Positions 51,001 through 63,488 of a stretch of DNA of 64,000 nucleotides are shown here, piece by piece (positions within the stretch are counted from its first letter, which is position 1; the number at the start of each line of letters is the position of its first letter). Below the pieces are notes generated by a model. That model had not been told where the DNA came from. It saw only the letters and a list, made by a program, of their open reading frames with translations, and did no database searches. Source of the stretch: Vanilla planifolia (Eukaryota > Streptophyta > Magnoliopsida > Asparagales > Orchidaceae); NCBI GenBank assembly GCA_023846275.1, contig JAIUJO010000147.1, positions 322,501 to 386,500 of the forward strand, given 5' to 3'. Made by a program: the position numbers and the translations under genes.

Positions 51001-52650
51001 ATAAATTGTATAGTAAATTTTCATCCACGATAATAAGCAGAGTAAGTATGACATTCTCGAATGTCAAATTATGTATGAATAGAAATGACTTATAAAGTGT
51101 GTTAGAATTATTAAAAAAAAAATATTTAAAATTAGAAAGATGAATTTTAAAAACTTTATTGAGTATGTGAAGATGAGTCCAATGACATTCAAATGTCAAG
51201 GTGTATTATTATTTTAATATTTTCTAAATTTATATTAAAACTAATATAAGATAAATTAAAATAATGCAATTTAATGTAATCAGAGGGAAGTAATGGTCAC
51301 ATGTAGGAATATTTACAATAACATAGTAACACAACTAAATCAAAGAAAAAAAATTTCATCAAATGGCAAAAATGTATGGTAATGTTGCATTCTAAGATAC
51401 TTAAAAGGTTATATAGAATATTATCATAAAATATGTCAAAATATAAAAAAAATTAAATATATTAAACAAAATATTCAATTAGATAGAACTCAATATTACA
51501 TGCCTAATGTTGTTCATTTTTATTTCTATCACACATTTTTTGGTGTTATACTGAATTACCAAACGAAATAGATATAAAAAAGTGTAAAAAAAAATTAAGA
51601 TATATATATATATATTAAAGCTAATTATAGATATATTTTGGTAATACAATTAATGAAATCACAGTGATATAAAAAGGACACACGAGCAAAAATTTGGAGT
51701 TACATAGAATTTAAAAAAATGAAATTGAAAAAACGGAAAATGGAATAAATTGCACATGGTTGCATTCCATGTTATTATAGACATAGAGGGAATAACATGT
51801 TAGGTGCAAATGAAAATAACTCGTAATAAATGCAAAAATTTTTGAAATAAAATTAAAAAAATTAATATTAAATTACATGAGCTTATTAAGATTACTTTAA
51901 TGTCATAAGTTTCACCTATATCATAGCTTATTTCAAATTACTATGAATTTCAATACTAAACAACAATAGATAAGAAGATATTATTGTCTTAATATTTAGT
52001 AAATAAATATTAATCATAAAATGATATAAGTTGAAGTAATATAATTAAAAAAAATGAAAAGGCAATAAGATTAAAGAATTAGAGTTACATACAACTGCAA
52101 AACAACATAGAAGAAAATTTAAAGAAAATGAGATACAATATACGATAAAGTTCATTCCAAAATAGTAAGTTGTTTCAGTGCAGCATCATTCACCAGCAAA
52201 CTAGGTAACATTGAAAGTAAAGTTGGCCAAAACAATAAAAAATTAGATAGTTTTAAAAAAATTTAAAAAAAAATTATTTATGTAGGCCTTTCCAAGATGA
52301 GTGAAACAAAGATTTTTTTCAACCCCATCAAACCTAATTTAGAGATATAACAAATTACAAGATTAAATAAATATAAATGTCACTAAATTGCTATTTTAAT
52401 ATTAACTTTATATATATTAAAAATAAAATGAGATAAATGAAAGGAATATGTATATTGTGCTTCAAATGAAGTAAATTAAAGCAATAAGTTATAATTAAAT
52501 TAAAGCAATGTAATGGTCACATACGAGGAGAATAAAACCCTCATAGCAATATAACCAAATCATAGCAAAAACATTTAAAAAAAGTATATAAATTTAAATG
52601 GAAAGTTACATAACAAGATATTAAGGAGGCCAAATGTAAATTCCTTAATG
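48023..52650 (+). repeat. Satellite array, orientation F, block 5
   Basis: About eleven monomers, with landmarks near 48255, 48675, 49010, 49435, 49845, 50250, 50660, 51040, 51400, 51790, 52180 and 52625. The last stretch before island 2 has a partly repeated segment (aaattaaagcaataagttat at 52468, then attaaagcaatgtaatgg at 52498). The array stops at about 52650, within the landmark phase. Confidence 0.86.
51601..51616. repeat. (TA)n run, 16 bp
   Basis: Directly before ttaaagctaattatag, the F-orientation form of the site expanded at 16140 and 21297. Confidence 0.88.
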
Positions 52651-55600
52651 ATTTTTTTTACTACTAAATTTCCTAACAAACTATATCTAAGATCATTATT
52701 ATTGATATCCATTAAGATTATTACTATTTTTGTCCCAATGTCCTTTTTGAGCTAATCCCAGAGCAACTATAATAATTTGGGTTACATGAAAAAATAGAAA
52801 TCCTTTATGAATTGCATAGATATTACATACATGAAATGGCAAGGTTAATGAAGCCCTTTTAGCAAAATCATTTTAAAAGAAAGTCCACCAGCTTATATCC
52901 ATTATTAACAAGAAAATGACTGAATAATGACCACTTGTTTAAGGTTATTTCCTTTGATAAAGGAATTTTGTCCAAAAAACATAGAAATGAGAAAGTAGAT
53001 AAAGAGATAATAAACATGTATCTAGAACTAAAAAACTAGAGGATGTGATAGAAACATGAGCAATCTCCTTATTTGCAAAAAAAGTAAGAACTAAAAGCCA
53101 ACCCTAAAGACTTAAAGGAATATGAATTCTACACCAAAAAGATACAGGCCTCTTTTTGAACAAATTGGACTAAAAATTTTTTGGGACAATATCTCTTTAG
53201 ATATTAGAATGAAGAACAAGTGCACAAATAGAAGAACACTATGTAGAAAGTGGGGATTGCTACTAGTTACCATGGTTATTACAATCAAGTTCTCTTCATA
53301 ACATTTTTCCTAAAACTAGTGTCATAACACAAGAAAGTCAAAACCACAAAAGATACCTTTTCACATGTTACATATGTGACATTTACAACTCATACAACCT
53401 CATTTTATTCAATTAAGGCAATTAATTTGTCCAATGCCACGTGTTTGGAAGAGCTCAAGCTTTTGATCCTATGATCCTTCCACTCTACTTTCCATATTAT
53501 AAAATTTTTGGGAGCCTTTTATATCTCATCAATCTACAAAATTTAAGGATCATGGTATATTATATGGATAATTATTTTCAAGATACCAAAAATTTATTTT
53601 GTAATCTCCATACTTGATTATTTTCAAGTTTATATTATGCTTAAAAAATGCTTTGCAACTTTAAGAGTATCACTTGCATTCCTAAGACAGGCACACAAAT
53701 GATTTTTTTGAAAATATATTCCATAACATAAGTTTCTGCTCTAATTTCCTCACAAAGTTGCTTGTCTCTTTTGGAAAGAAAATTATCAACTACACTAGCA
53801 AAAGCATAACCTTTCATTCACTATATTTGTTCTATAGGGTGTTCTAGATACTCAATTGTGTTATCTTGTTCATTGAATAGTCCCACTTCTAGGAATATTG
53901 GAGTGACTAAGGTTTCATTTATTTCTTCTTAAGAATTCAATTGATTCAGGCTCTAAGGGCAAGATAGTATGGGGAAGTTAATGAAGCCATATTTAGCAAA
54001 ATAATTTTGAAAGCAAGTCAAACGGAATGTGTTAGTCTTCTTGAATATCACAAAAAAAATTTGATATCCTGCATTGTCTTTGTAATAATAATCCTTGAAG
54101 AAAATTCATTCCAAAAAGTTTATGAACATTAAGTTCTTTAGTGAGAACCATGCTGTCTTTCCATGATGATAAGTCCAAGCTTGCAAAAACAAATTGAAAG
54201 CCCTCTTTATAGAGGCATTATGAACTCCCAATACTTTTAAGGTGGCTTTTTTATTAGTATGTTAAGACATGCAGTAGTTTTCTTCTATAGTAAAAATAAG
54301 TTTTAAGAGAATTTATTTAAAGAGACTTTGCACATTGGCAACCTTTTCTTCCTCGTGCTTAACTACATATTATAAAATCTTCTATTTCACTAAAGAGACT
54401 TCATGGGGTGGGACTTCCAGGGAACTTGATAACCTTTGTTGTTCTCGATTTAGAAAATCTTATATCTCAATTTCCTCTTTCATTCTTTTAGTGAAATGCC
54501 TTTTAGTTAATTAACACTTTACAACTTTATTTCCCTTTGTAATTGAAGATTTTGTTGTGTTGTTAGTAGTTGATGTGTGAAAAAAGTTAGCCTTCTTGTT
54601 GAGGAACATGTTTCTTTAATAGACTCTGTGTAAGAAAAGTAACCAATAAGAACATCCAAGAAATATAAGAATATATTCTAGTTCTTTATAGTATTCAATA
54701 GATAACTCAGTAAGCACTTAGAGAACATATTAACTAGATATTGAGATCTTTATTTTAAATTTGAATTTTCATGAAATCTGTTATGTGTGTGAGGCATGAA
54801 AGTGCTTCCATTCGAAAAATTCGACTTCAGATAGGCCATTTTTTTGCAAAATATGTTAGTTTTTTTATTTTTAACTCTATAAAATATCTTTATAATAATT
54901 CTAGTTTAAGTCTTTTTGTGACCATTTATACAACTAGTTTAAAGATTTCTATGGTCAATATAATGTTAATTTATGCCTTTTGTGACCATTTGTTTACTAA
55001 TTATCTATTGGTGGCTTAAATGGTCTTTATAAGGTATCTTTTCTTTAATTATATTATTAAGGTGACCCGTTAAATTATTTTTTTTTCCATTTAGAAGTTT
55101 GATTACTATAATACATTTATTAATGATAGGAAAATCACTAAATAACACGTACCAATGAGTGGTTAATTTATTGTTACTAATTATAATGTAAACTACCATG
55201 ATTACTTTGTAATTAGTCCTAACAGCAAAATTCTCCTCTATTTTTTAGGAATATTTTAAAGGTTTATAAGATATATATACACACTACAATTTCAGCAACT
55301 AAGGCGATTAATTTACTTTGATAAATTCCTTTGTAATATCTACTTATAAGTTGACTCATCTTGTATGGTTTCTTGTAATTTTTTTTATTTTTGTATACCT
55401 CCCCCAAGCATCTAGGCATCCATCACTAACTAGTTGACGAAATTGTAGTAGAGCTAATTATCTGATAATTTGTTTTATCCTACCAAGTAGCTAGATTTCT
55501 TGATCGTTGAAGCATCATTCAACTTTCAACTAAGTTTTCACATATATTGGTTCTACAAGTTTAGCCAAAATAGGAACAAAAAAGTTGTGGTTAATTAATA

Positions 55601-55900
55601 TTTCTAAGAAAACTCTTGAAATCTTTTAGTGTTAGCAAATTATTATGTATGTTTATGAATAATTACATATATGATCCTATAAGTTCACTCCTCCACTTCA
55701 CGTATTAATCCTAAAATGATAAATATATTTTTCCCTATTTTCTTATTTCTTTTTGATAACACAAGAACTTCGAGTAAACAAATTAGAAAAAAAAGTCTAA
55801 AAGGGTTAAATGTGAAAGAGTGTATATACTAAAGATAAAGATATCATATATGTTGGTTGCTATGAATTTGTTATGATTTTTGATGATGTTGCACATTTTT
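52651..55900. other. Unassigned part of island 2
   Basis: No protein was recognised on either strand. The text is less A+T-rich than the array, most clearly at 53000-53500 and 54100-54700. Open frames 54771-55019 (+) and 55005-55199 (-) have no recognisable product and do not line up with copia RNase H. By position this should be the 3' part of the copia element and its LTR. Confidence 0.4.
52833..54023 (+). repeat. Pair of about 55-bp direct repeats, 1.13 kb apart
   Basis: ggttaatgaagcccttttag at 52843, with tagcaaaatcattttaaaag following, recurs at 53976 as agttaatgaagccatattta, with tagcaaaataattttgaaag following. The copies are 52833-52890 and 53968-54023. The similarity does not extend clearly beyond these stretches. 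They could be parts of LTRs or an internal duplication of island 2. Confidence 0.6.
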
Positions 55901-55919
55901 ATTTGAAATTTAGGTGGTA

Positions 55920-56010
55920 CATACTTTAATCCAAATAGCCATAACTAACAATTAATAATTGCCTTTAGGAACTATGTATGTTGTGAATTGTATACATTCT
56001 TCATCCATTC
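55920..56010 (-). pseudogene. Possible copia RT segment around the YVDD region
   Basis: The minus strand from about 56045 reads SKFVMKLGFL, stop, VRMDEECIQF, then KGNY, stop, LLVMAIW. It loosely follows the copia RT pattern F-D-x-F-x-x-x-x-G-F-x-R-S-x-x-D-x-C-x-Y-F, spacer, LLLYVDD. The two Asp residues are not present (Ile-Trp instead). The assignment depends on its place after the integrase remnants and is weak. Confidence 0.35.
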
Positions 56011-56404
56011 TTACCTACAAAAATCCTAATTTCATGACAAATTTGCTATACATATTACTATTTTAAATTTTATTTAGTAGAATTCCCTTGCTAGGTATAA
56101 TATACCAACCTTATGTTGTATTATAAGTTAATTATTTGCAATTAAATATTATTCTTATTTTACCTCATATTAATTAAGAACTTGTTGTGACCATTACTTT
56201 CCCTTATTAATGCTACTTGTAATAATATTTTTATATGAATTTAATATTTTTCGAAGTCTTTATGGTTTTCATCTAGTTGTTTCATTTTAAAGATTCAATT
56301 GTTAGTTATTTATCTTGTATGTGTAATATTTTGCCTAGTTTTGTCCAATTTTTAGCTAACTAATTATAGTACATGTAGTTTTAAAACAATAAATTTTTTG
56401 TGTC

Positions 56405-56480
56405 CTCATTGAAGTAAAATCCTTTAGTTTTTATAATTTGTGTTTAACTCCACTAGGGTACCACATAATATGGGGTCAAA
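56405..56480 (-). pseudogene. copia segment after integrase (WxEAVxxA..MTPxE)
   Basis: The minus strand reads PHIMWYPSGVKHKL, stop, KLKDFTSMRTQK. It fits the P-x-x-x-W-x-E-A-V-x-H-A-x-Y-x-x-N followed by K-x-x-T-P-x-E-x-W segment of copia Pol: Trp (complement of 56461-56463), Gly-Val-Lys-His and Asp-Phe-Thr are in register. The conserved Tyr codon has become a stop. Confidence 0.5.
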
Positions 56481-56699
56481 TATTTTAAAAATCATTAGTG
56501 CATCCTTTTGAGATGTTATATCAATATGTTAATTTTTAATAAAATTCAATGAAGCTATAATTTCTACTTATTGAAATTTATTTCATTTTCCCATGTCATT
56601 GACATAGGATACTTTTGTTGGTCAAATTTCTTATGACAATTGGTTGGAATATTTTAACTATTCTTTCATTTGCAATTGTATCCAATATCTTAACGTGGT

Positions 56700-56830
56700 A
56701 TGTTGGTCTTCTTGTTTATTGAGGAGGAATGTTTCATATTTCTACATGACTAGATAATCATCTAATATAAATTATACCAGCCAATGTAATGTTTTGACCA
56801 CATCAAATTTCAAGTGTGTAGATGACGTTA
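56700..56830 (-). pseudogene. copia integrase core remnant
   Basis: The minus strand reads HLKFDVVKTLHWLV, stop, FILDDYLVM, stop, KYETFLLNKQE. It follows the pattern L-x-x-x-H-S-D-V-x-G-P, spacer, Y-F-V-T-F-I-D-D-Y-S-R-x-x-W-x-Y-F-L-x-x-K-x-E of copia integrases. The IDDY block sits at about 56754-56768 with one extra residue, and the Trp of WVYFL is TAG (one transition from TGG). The first catalytic Asp (in SDV) is still encoded. Confidence 0.6.
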
Positions 56831-56849
56831 ATGAAGTTATTGTGTCTAT

Positions 56850-56956
56850 ATTGTGTATTGAGGAATTCAAATTTTGTATAATTCAATAACACCTCTATGT
56901 TAATAGAGCTATTATTTTTAATTGTTTTTATTTTCATTCTTATAATGTAATACCAT
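56850..56956 (-). pseudogene. copia gag-pre-integrase remnant
   Basis: The minus strand from 56956 gives MVLHYKNENKNN and, after stops, NIEVLLNYTKF. It loosely matches the LWHxRxGHLN, spacer, NMVxGLPxI region in front of copia integrases: the His after LW, the Asn run and the N-[MI]-x-x-x-L-x-x-x-K-[IF] portion fit. It sits directly upstream of the integrase core in the correct order. Confidence 0.42.
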
Positions 56957-58385
56957 TAACTCAAAAGATTTGATTCGAATATGTAATTATCTAATGGTTT
57001 CAAGTATTACCTTGGTCAATAATTTGAATTTATTTTCTAAGCTTTTATAACCATCTTCAAGTTTTTGTGTCATATTATATCCTTTTTTTTGCATAAAACC
57101 TTTATAGGTCTTGGTTAAACTTCCTAAAAGTTATGTGATTTGTGACTAAATATATTTTACGTTGTCAATTGGTTTATCGGTTATTTTAAAACCTTAAAAT
57201 TCATGATCATAATGTAGTTCTAATTTTCTATAATTATAATTTTTAAAGAGATATTTGGCATCATCCACAAAATTCCATGCCTTTTCTTTCTTCATATTTA
57301 AAAGATCTAGGTCTTTATCTTATAGTCTAACTTCTTCAAGTAATCAACTATAAATATCTCTATCTTCTTCTGATTTTTTTTTTGACGAAAACTTAAAAAT
57401 TTTTCTTAAAATTATTGTTCAATATACATGTACAATCTTTCCCTATCTACTTTATCATTTCAACCTTGATATGGGAAATGAATTGGACCTCAAATAAATC
57501 ACTTCAATTTTTTCTTACAATTCAAAGAGCTTTGCACCTTTTTACCTAATTTCTCGTAGGTCTTCTTTTTTTGAAATATTTGCTCCTTAATAGTTTCTTA
57601 CCTATGCTAGCATTATAGTATGTTTGTATCATTATCTTATTTCCATAGCAAAAGCTTTTAATTTTTTTATTAGACTGTTATTCCATGCATTTGTCTTCGA
57701 GATAATTAATGATAAACGTAATCTTAGAATTGATTACAATGATACTCTTATAACCTACTAATTCTTTCAATTTTTGTTCGTTATTCTTCTTAGCTGTAGT
57801 GGTAGTTTAATAAAATATTTATCTCTAAATTTGACATCCATAAAACTTCTAGCTTTTTTGCCAACTAGCAGGAACCATATCATAGAAACTAGTTATTACT
57901 AATCATTCTGTCTTTCCTAGCATCTTTCTTTCAAAATTGTATCTCCTCAACTTGTGCCTATGCCTAGGATGATTTCTCAAGCTTTTCTAGAAATAATATA
58001 GGGTGCTACATGTAACATTAGCTTAAATTCTTGGGCACATGAGAATAGTCAACTCTGAAATAATCATTTGGTTGTTTCACATATCAAATTCTCAATGAAT
58101 TCAACATTTTCATGTGCTTCCAAGTTCTAAGGTTGATTTATTTCATTTATGGCATCTCCTTCCCAGCAATCCAAAAATTTTATCCATTTTTAAGGACATG
58201 TGCTTGGTAATAGTAATAGACTTCCTTAGTCATCTTGTTTATATAGCTCCTCAATTGTAACACTTTTTTCTCACATTCCTCTCATTACAATGAGTGCCAA
58301 ATCATTACTTTCTACTCTAGATGATTTTGCTTCTATTGTGTGCTTTATAATTTTTTCAGTGTTTGGTTATTAGAAGCTATTGAAA

Positions 58386-58835
58386 AGAAGCCATTTTTGT
58401 TAGTTTGAAATAATTGAAAATGAGTTCTAATCAAGACAAAAAAAACAACATCAAAGTTTTCTCAAGGGTCTCTATCAAATAATATATTAATTTTAATATT
58501 TTTTTAAAATTTCAATAATTTAAGCTTTTTTATAAATAATTTCAAATTGTACTTGGTTTGATGATCAAGGATGTTACACTCAATCTTTTTAGTTTGTTGG
58601 GTTGTAACCTTCACTTATGATTTTGCTCATTTGTCCTAAGCTTTCACTTTTCTTTGTATGTATTATGTGAAAACTATACTTCTCCTCTCATTTGATCCTT
58701 ACATTTTTATTTGGATTTATTGTATTACTTAAATTTGTCACATTGAAGCTTTAATATATATGTATATAATATTTGAATAGTAATGTGTTAATATATTTTT
58801 ATTTAATTTATAAATTCTTGATAATTCCACGCAAG
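58386..58835 (-). repeat. Satellite, orientation R, after island 2
   Basis: About one monomer: gagttctaatcaagacaaaa (58421), gatcaaggatgttacactca (58563), ctcatttgatccttacattt (58686), and aatagtaatgtgttaatata. At about 58835 it turns to F (gttggcatgagttcaatgat). A satellite phase close to the gagctc dyad is present on both sides of that turn. Confidence 0.83.
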
Positions 58836-60639
58836 ATGATGATTTAATTTGTTAGATCTCGTTGGCATGAGTTCAATGATGTTTGTCTCATTTTGATTAG
58901 ACCATGCTTGAAATTAGTATGATTAACTATGTACAAAAGCTTAAAAAATTCTATAGCTTTTTCTAATATTTTGCAAATATATATTAAAGATAAAATTTGA
59001 TAAATTTATGCAAAGTAATTAACATAAACAAAGGCAATGTATTGGTCGCATCAGGAGAGAATTAGATTTACAAATAATATAATCAAATCAAAGATAGACA
59101 TTTGAAGAAATGTGATAATTTGTATGATAAAGTTCAACTTCAAGATACTACGGAGGTGAAGGGTATGAATCTTGAGCATCAAATTAGGTATGATTTGAAA
59201 GGTCTCATGATGTCTTCACAAATTTTAGATAATATCTAATCAATGCTAATACAATAATATTTATTTCATTTTAATCAGACCTCAGATGGATTAATGAAGC
59301 TTAAAAAATTAAATAATCGTTAAAATTAAAAGAATACTAATGTAATGTTAAGTAAATATATATTATAATTTAAAGGTGATAAAGTAAATGGATGTAATAT
59401 AACCAAATTTAAGTGATGTAAAGGTCATGCCAAACAAAATTAATAGTTACATAGTAACATAATCAAATCAAATTAGAAAATTCTAAGATATATGATAAAT
59501 TTAATATCAATGATTTTTTCCATGATATGATGGAGATAGAGCATATCTTGTCTAAATATTAAATTAAGAAAAAATTTAGATATCTCATGAAGCCTATCAT
59601 AATCCTAGAAAATAAAACATTTAAATATATAAAAAAATGAATATTTAGTTGGATAAAGTTGGTCAAGGTGAGTTCAATGATGTTTGTTTTGTCTAGATGA
59701 AATCTCATTTGGAATTGCAATGAACAACAAGGGAAAATAAGCTTAAATAATAGCAAAAATTTTATTTTAATGTTAAGTAAATATAAAATAAAGTTCATGT
59801 AAGATAAATCAAGGAAGTGTAGTATAACAAAATCAAGGTAAGCTAAGGGTCATATGAGTAGAAAATTAGAGTTCATAGTAATGTATGGAAATCAAAGTGA
59901 AAGAGTTTAAAAAAAGAAGATAAATTATATGGAAAGTTGAAATCCAAAATACTAAGAGATTGAGTGCAACATCCTCAATAATAAAATTAGATATAAATAA
60001 AAATCAATTATAATGCATGCCAAAACAATTTAAAAATATTTTAGAATATAAAAAATGAATTTCTAACTTTATAGAGTTCATCAATGTTAATGAAAAATAT
60101 TAGTTTCTCTTTAATAAATAACAAAAATAAATATTGAAATATTATTTTAACATTAGGTCAGTATATGTAAATGTTGAGTTGAAGTAAATTAAAGCATTGC
60201 AATGCAAAAAAAGGTAATGTATGCTAAGGATCACATGAGAGAAAATTTTTAGTTACATAAGAATAAAACCAAAAAAAAGAAGAAAATATTAAGAATTAAC
60301 ATAAATTGTTTACAAAAATTTTATTCCAATATACTGAGAAGGTTGACTATAATATCCTAGACAATCAAACTGGACATGGATCTAAATACCTCATAAAGTA
60401 AACCAAAGTTCTAGAAAAAAAATATAAAATGAATATTTAAATGGATATAGCACATTAATAGTAATACAGTAAGGATTATTTATTTTTTATCGTATTACAT
60501 TTGGAATTACCATGAATTACTGAAGTAACTAAGCCAAAATAATTATAAATTATTATTTAATATTAGTAAATATGTATTAAATTTTAAATATAATAAATTG
60601 AAAAAACCTAATATAGCCAAATAAAAGCAATGTAAAGTT

Positions 60640-62750
60640 TACACCATATATGATTTACAAAAACCAATTTATGTAACAAAATCAAAGAAAAGGTCTTAAA
60701 ACATATAAATTTTACATGAAAGTTTTACTATAAGATATGGAGGAGATCAAGAGTAACATCCTCGATCATAAAAAAAACTTGCAAGTAGAAATGTCTAATA
60801 AAGCATGATAAAATACTATAAAATAAAAACTTTAAATTTATTAAAATGAAAATTTAATTACATATAACTCATCCAAAGGTGTCTAATTAATTTTGTCTTT
60901 TAGATAGAATTATTCTAAAATATGAAAATGAATAATCACAAATAATAATAAATTATAGTTGTATTAAGATAATACATATTCAAGTTAAAAAGAGAAAAAT
61001 TGAAATATAATATTCAACCAAATTAAAGTAGTGTAATAGTCTAATATAAAAAAAATATAACAAAAAAGTTGATACATATAATATGATGAAATAAAAGTAA
61101 TGTAAATGTCACACTAGAGGTGGTTTATTATTACATAACATTAAATAAAAGCAAAGCAAAATATTTTAAGAAAGTTGATAAATTTTATGCAAAAGTCACA
61201 TTCCAAGATTGTAAAGAGATTGTGTGAAAAGCATATATTCATCACATCATTTATCATTCAAAAATTTCTAGTAATACATGCAAAAAAACTAGAATTATTT
61301 CAAAAAATATCAAAATTTCTATTTAATTTGATATAACTCATTCAGATTAATCCAATTGTATTTATTGTTTTAATATTTCCTTTTTTGAAACTATTACATG
61401 TATCCAAATTTGAATAATGAATAATAAAAATATGTTATTATTTTAATAATAATAGAAAATATGATATAGCTAAATTGTGATAAATAGAAGCAATGTATTC
61501 TAAAAAAATCAGATAAAAGTAAAGAGTACAAGAGAGTAGAATTAAAGTTTGATTAAAAAAATAAGCAAATGAAAGCAAAAACATTGAACAAAAGAGAAAT
61601 TATTAAAGAAAATTTCATTCCAAGGAACATAGTAGAACCAAATGTAACTTCATCCATCATCAAAAGAGTTATGAATGAAAAGGTCATCTAAGGTGCAAAA
61701 AAATCTTAGAAAATAAAATATTTAAAAAATATAAAAATGAAATTTTATTTTGGTAGAAATAAAATTTTTTTTGTCTCGACGAGTCTTCATTTGGAATTAC
61801 TATAAATTTTTTGAGTAAATATGCTAATAAATAATAAATCATTATTTAAATTTTTAGTAAATCTATATTAAATATAAAATGTCATAGAATACAGTAAAAG
61901 ATATAATAAAATAAGAATGTGTTAGGCATAGACAAGAATGATATTATAATTAAATAAAAATGTACCAAAATCTATGAAAAAAAGTTTAAAAAAGAGATGA
62001 ATTGTATAAGAAAATTATATTCAAAGATCATACAGAGATATTTTGTAACATCTTTAATCATAAAATAAGGTACAAAAGAAAATTTCTCATATAAAACACA
62101 AAAAAAACAAGAAAAATTTTTTAAAATTAAAAAACAAAAATTTAATTAAATAGAGATCTTTAAGATGGGTCCAACAATTATTTTTTCATCTTAAATGCAT
62201 CTTATGTGAAATTATTATGAATTAGATAAATAAATATGTATATTTAATAATAAATTACTATTTTAATATTAAGTAAATATAAGCAACAAAAAATGAGATA
62301 AAGCGAAGCAAAGTATTAAAACTAAAAAAAAATGACGTGAACGTCACACAAGATGGGATTAAGAATCATAGAGCCATCTAAGAAAATCAAAGTAAAACTT
62401 TTGAATAATGACATAAATTGTGTGATAAAGTTGCATTTCAAGAGACTAAAAAAATTGATAGTAACAAACTTGATCATAAAAAAAGTTAAGATTCAAAATT
62501 CCTTGTGAATAGTACATAACACGAAAAAATTAAAACGAAAAATAAATATTTACTTACATAAAGCTTTTCAAAATGAGTTTATTTACTTTTTGTTTTCCCA
62601 ATCATACACCCTTTGTAATTACCACAAACTAAAGAAAAAAACTTCTTAAATAATTATAAATTACTATTTTGCTTTATTTAAATATATATTGAAGCTAACA
62701 TGAGTTAACTTGCTTAATGTAATCAAAAATCAAAATGATGCAAAGATCAC
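60640..62750 (+). repeat. Segmental duplicate, right copy (pairs with 28830-31300)
   Basis: Carries the counterparts gaaagttttactataagat (60718), gatcaagagtaacatcctc (60746), aagtagaaatg (60784), catataatatgatgaaataa (61077), catccatcatcaaaag (61652), tttttagtaaatctatatta (61851), aattccttgtgaatagt (62498) and attgaagctaacatgagtta (62688). Unlike the left copy, this one continues to its left as F array without interruption. Confidence 0.7.
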
Positions 62751-63281
62751 ATTTGATTAGAATTGTATTTTCAAAAAAATATTGCCAAAACATTGGGAAA
62801 ATTTTATGAAATAAGGTAAATTATGTAATCAAGGTAATGCAAAGGTCTCATAAGAAGAAGGTTAAGAGTTATTTAGTAATACAAAAAAATCAAAGTGAAA
62901 CACATGAACAAATGAGATAAATTACAAAAGAAAATTACATTATGAGATACCTGAGAGACGCGTGTAGCATCGTTGATCATCAAATATGCTATGGATCAAA
63001 TTATCACCTCAAGAGTTCCAAAATCATTGAAAATAAAATATTCAAAAAAACAAAAAATTAACATTTAATTGGAAAGTGCTTGTTGAGATGAGTCAAATGT
63101 CTTTTGATATGTCAAATGAGCTAAGCACCATGTAGATAAAAAAGTTAATAATGTGGAATTGAATATTTAATTATATAGAACTCATTGAGATAAATCTAAT
63201 GATGTTTCAGTTAGACCTCATTAGCAATTACTATGAGTACTTAAGTATTACACATTAATAATTATAAATCATTACATTTGT

Positions 63282-63305
63282 TATATATATATATATATAT
63301 ATATT
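63282..63305. repeat. (TA)n run, 24 bp
   Basis: Follows attacatttgt and precedes taatgctaaataagg. It is the same monomer site as the runs at 51601, 16140 and 21297. Confidence 0.9.
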
Positions 63306-63488
63306 AATGCTAAATAAGGTAATTTGAAGAAATATATCATAATAAAAAAAATCTTTTAAACCTCAACAAGAGAAGGTCAAAGAAAAAATAAAGAAATGAG
63401 ACAAAATTGCATGAGAAATTGCAATCCAATATACAAAGGAGATTGAGTGTAACATTCTTAATCATCAATTAGTTTTGAATAAAAATTC

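Larger units (their letters stand above)
52651..58385 (-). mobile_element. Retroelement island 2: decayed Ty1/copia element on the minus strand
   Basis: A 5.7 kb block without satellite monomers. The minus strand carries, from high to low coordinate, a doubtful protease site (about 57270), a gag-pre-integrase remnant (56850-56956), an integrase core (56700-56830), the segment after integrase (56405-56480) and a possible RT segment (55920-56010). This is the canonical copia order, so one truncated, shortened element is the simplest reading. Gag would lie at 57300-58385, where I see only low-complexity Lys-rich stretches. From 55.9 down to 52.65 kb nothing is identified; RNase H and an LTR would belong there. 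F array precedes the island and R array follows it. Confidence 0.65.
58836..63488 (+). repeat. Satellite array, orientation F, block 6
   Basis: About eleven monomers, with landmarks near 59150, 59530, 59960, 60345, 60745, 61220, 61640, 62035, 62460, 62960 and 63440. The part from 60640 to 62750 is the right copy of the 31.45-kb-distant duplication. Near 62800-62830 a deletion joins two parts of a monomer. No gene is seen; open frame 59559-59798 (-) is a chance frame. Confidence 0.87.

Noticed and set aside
57258-57290. A minus-strand FVDDAKYLF that could be a decayed copia protease (DSGAxxHM)
   Set aside because: It needs a one-codon deletion and two or three substitutions. It is in the right place, but I mention it only in the island entry as doubtful.
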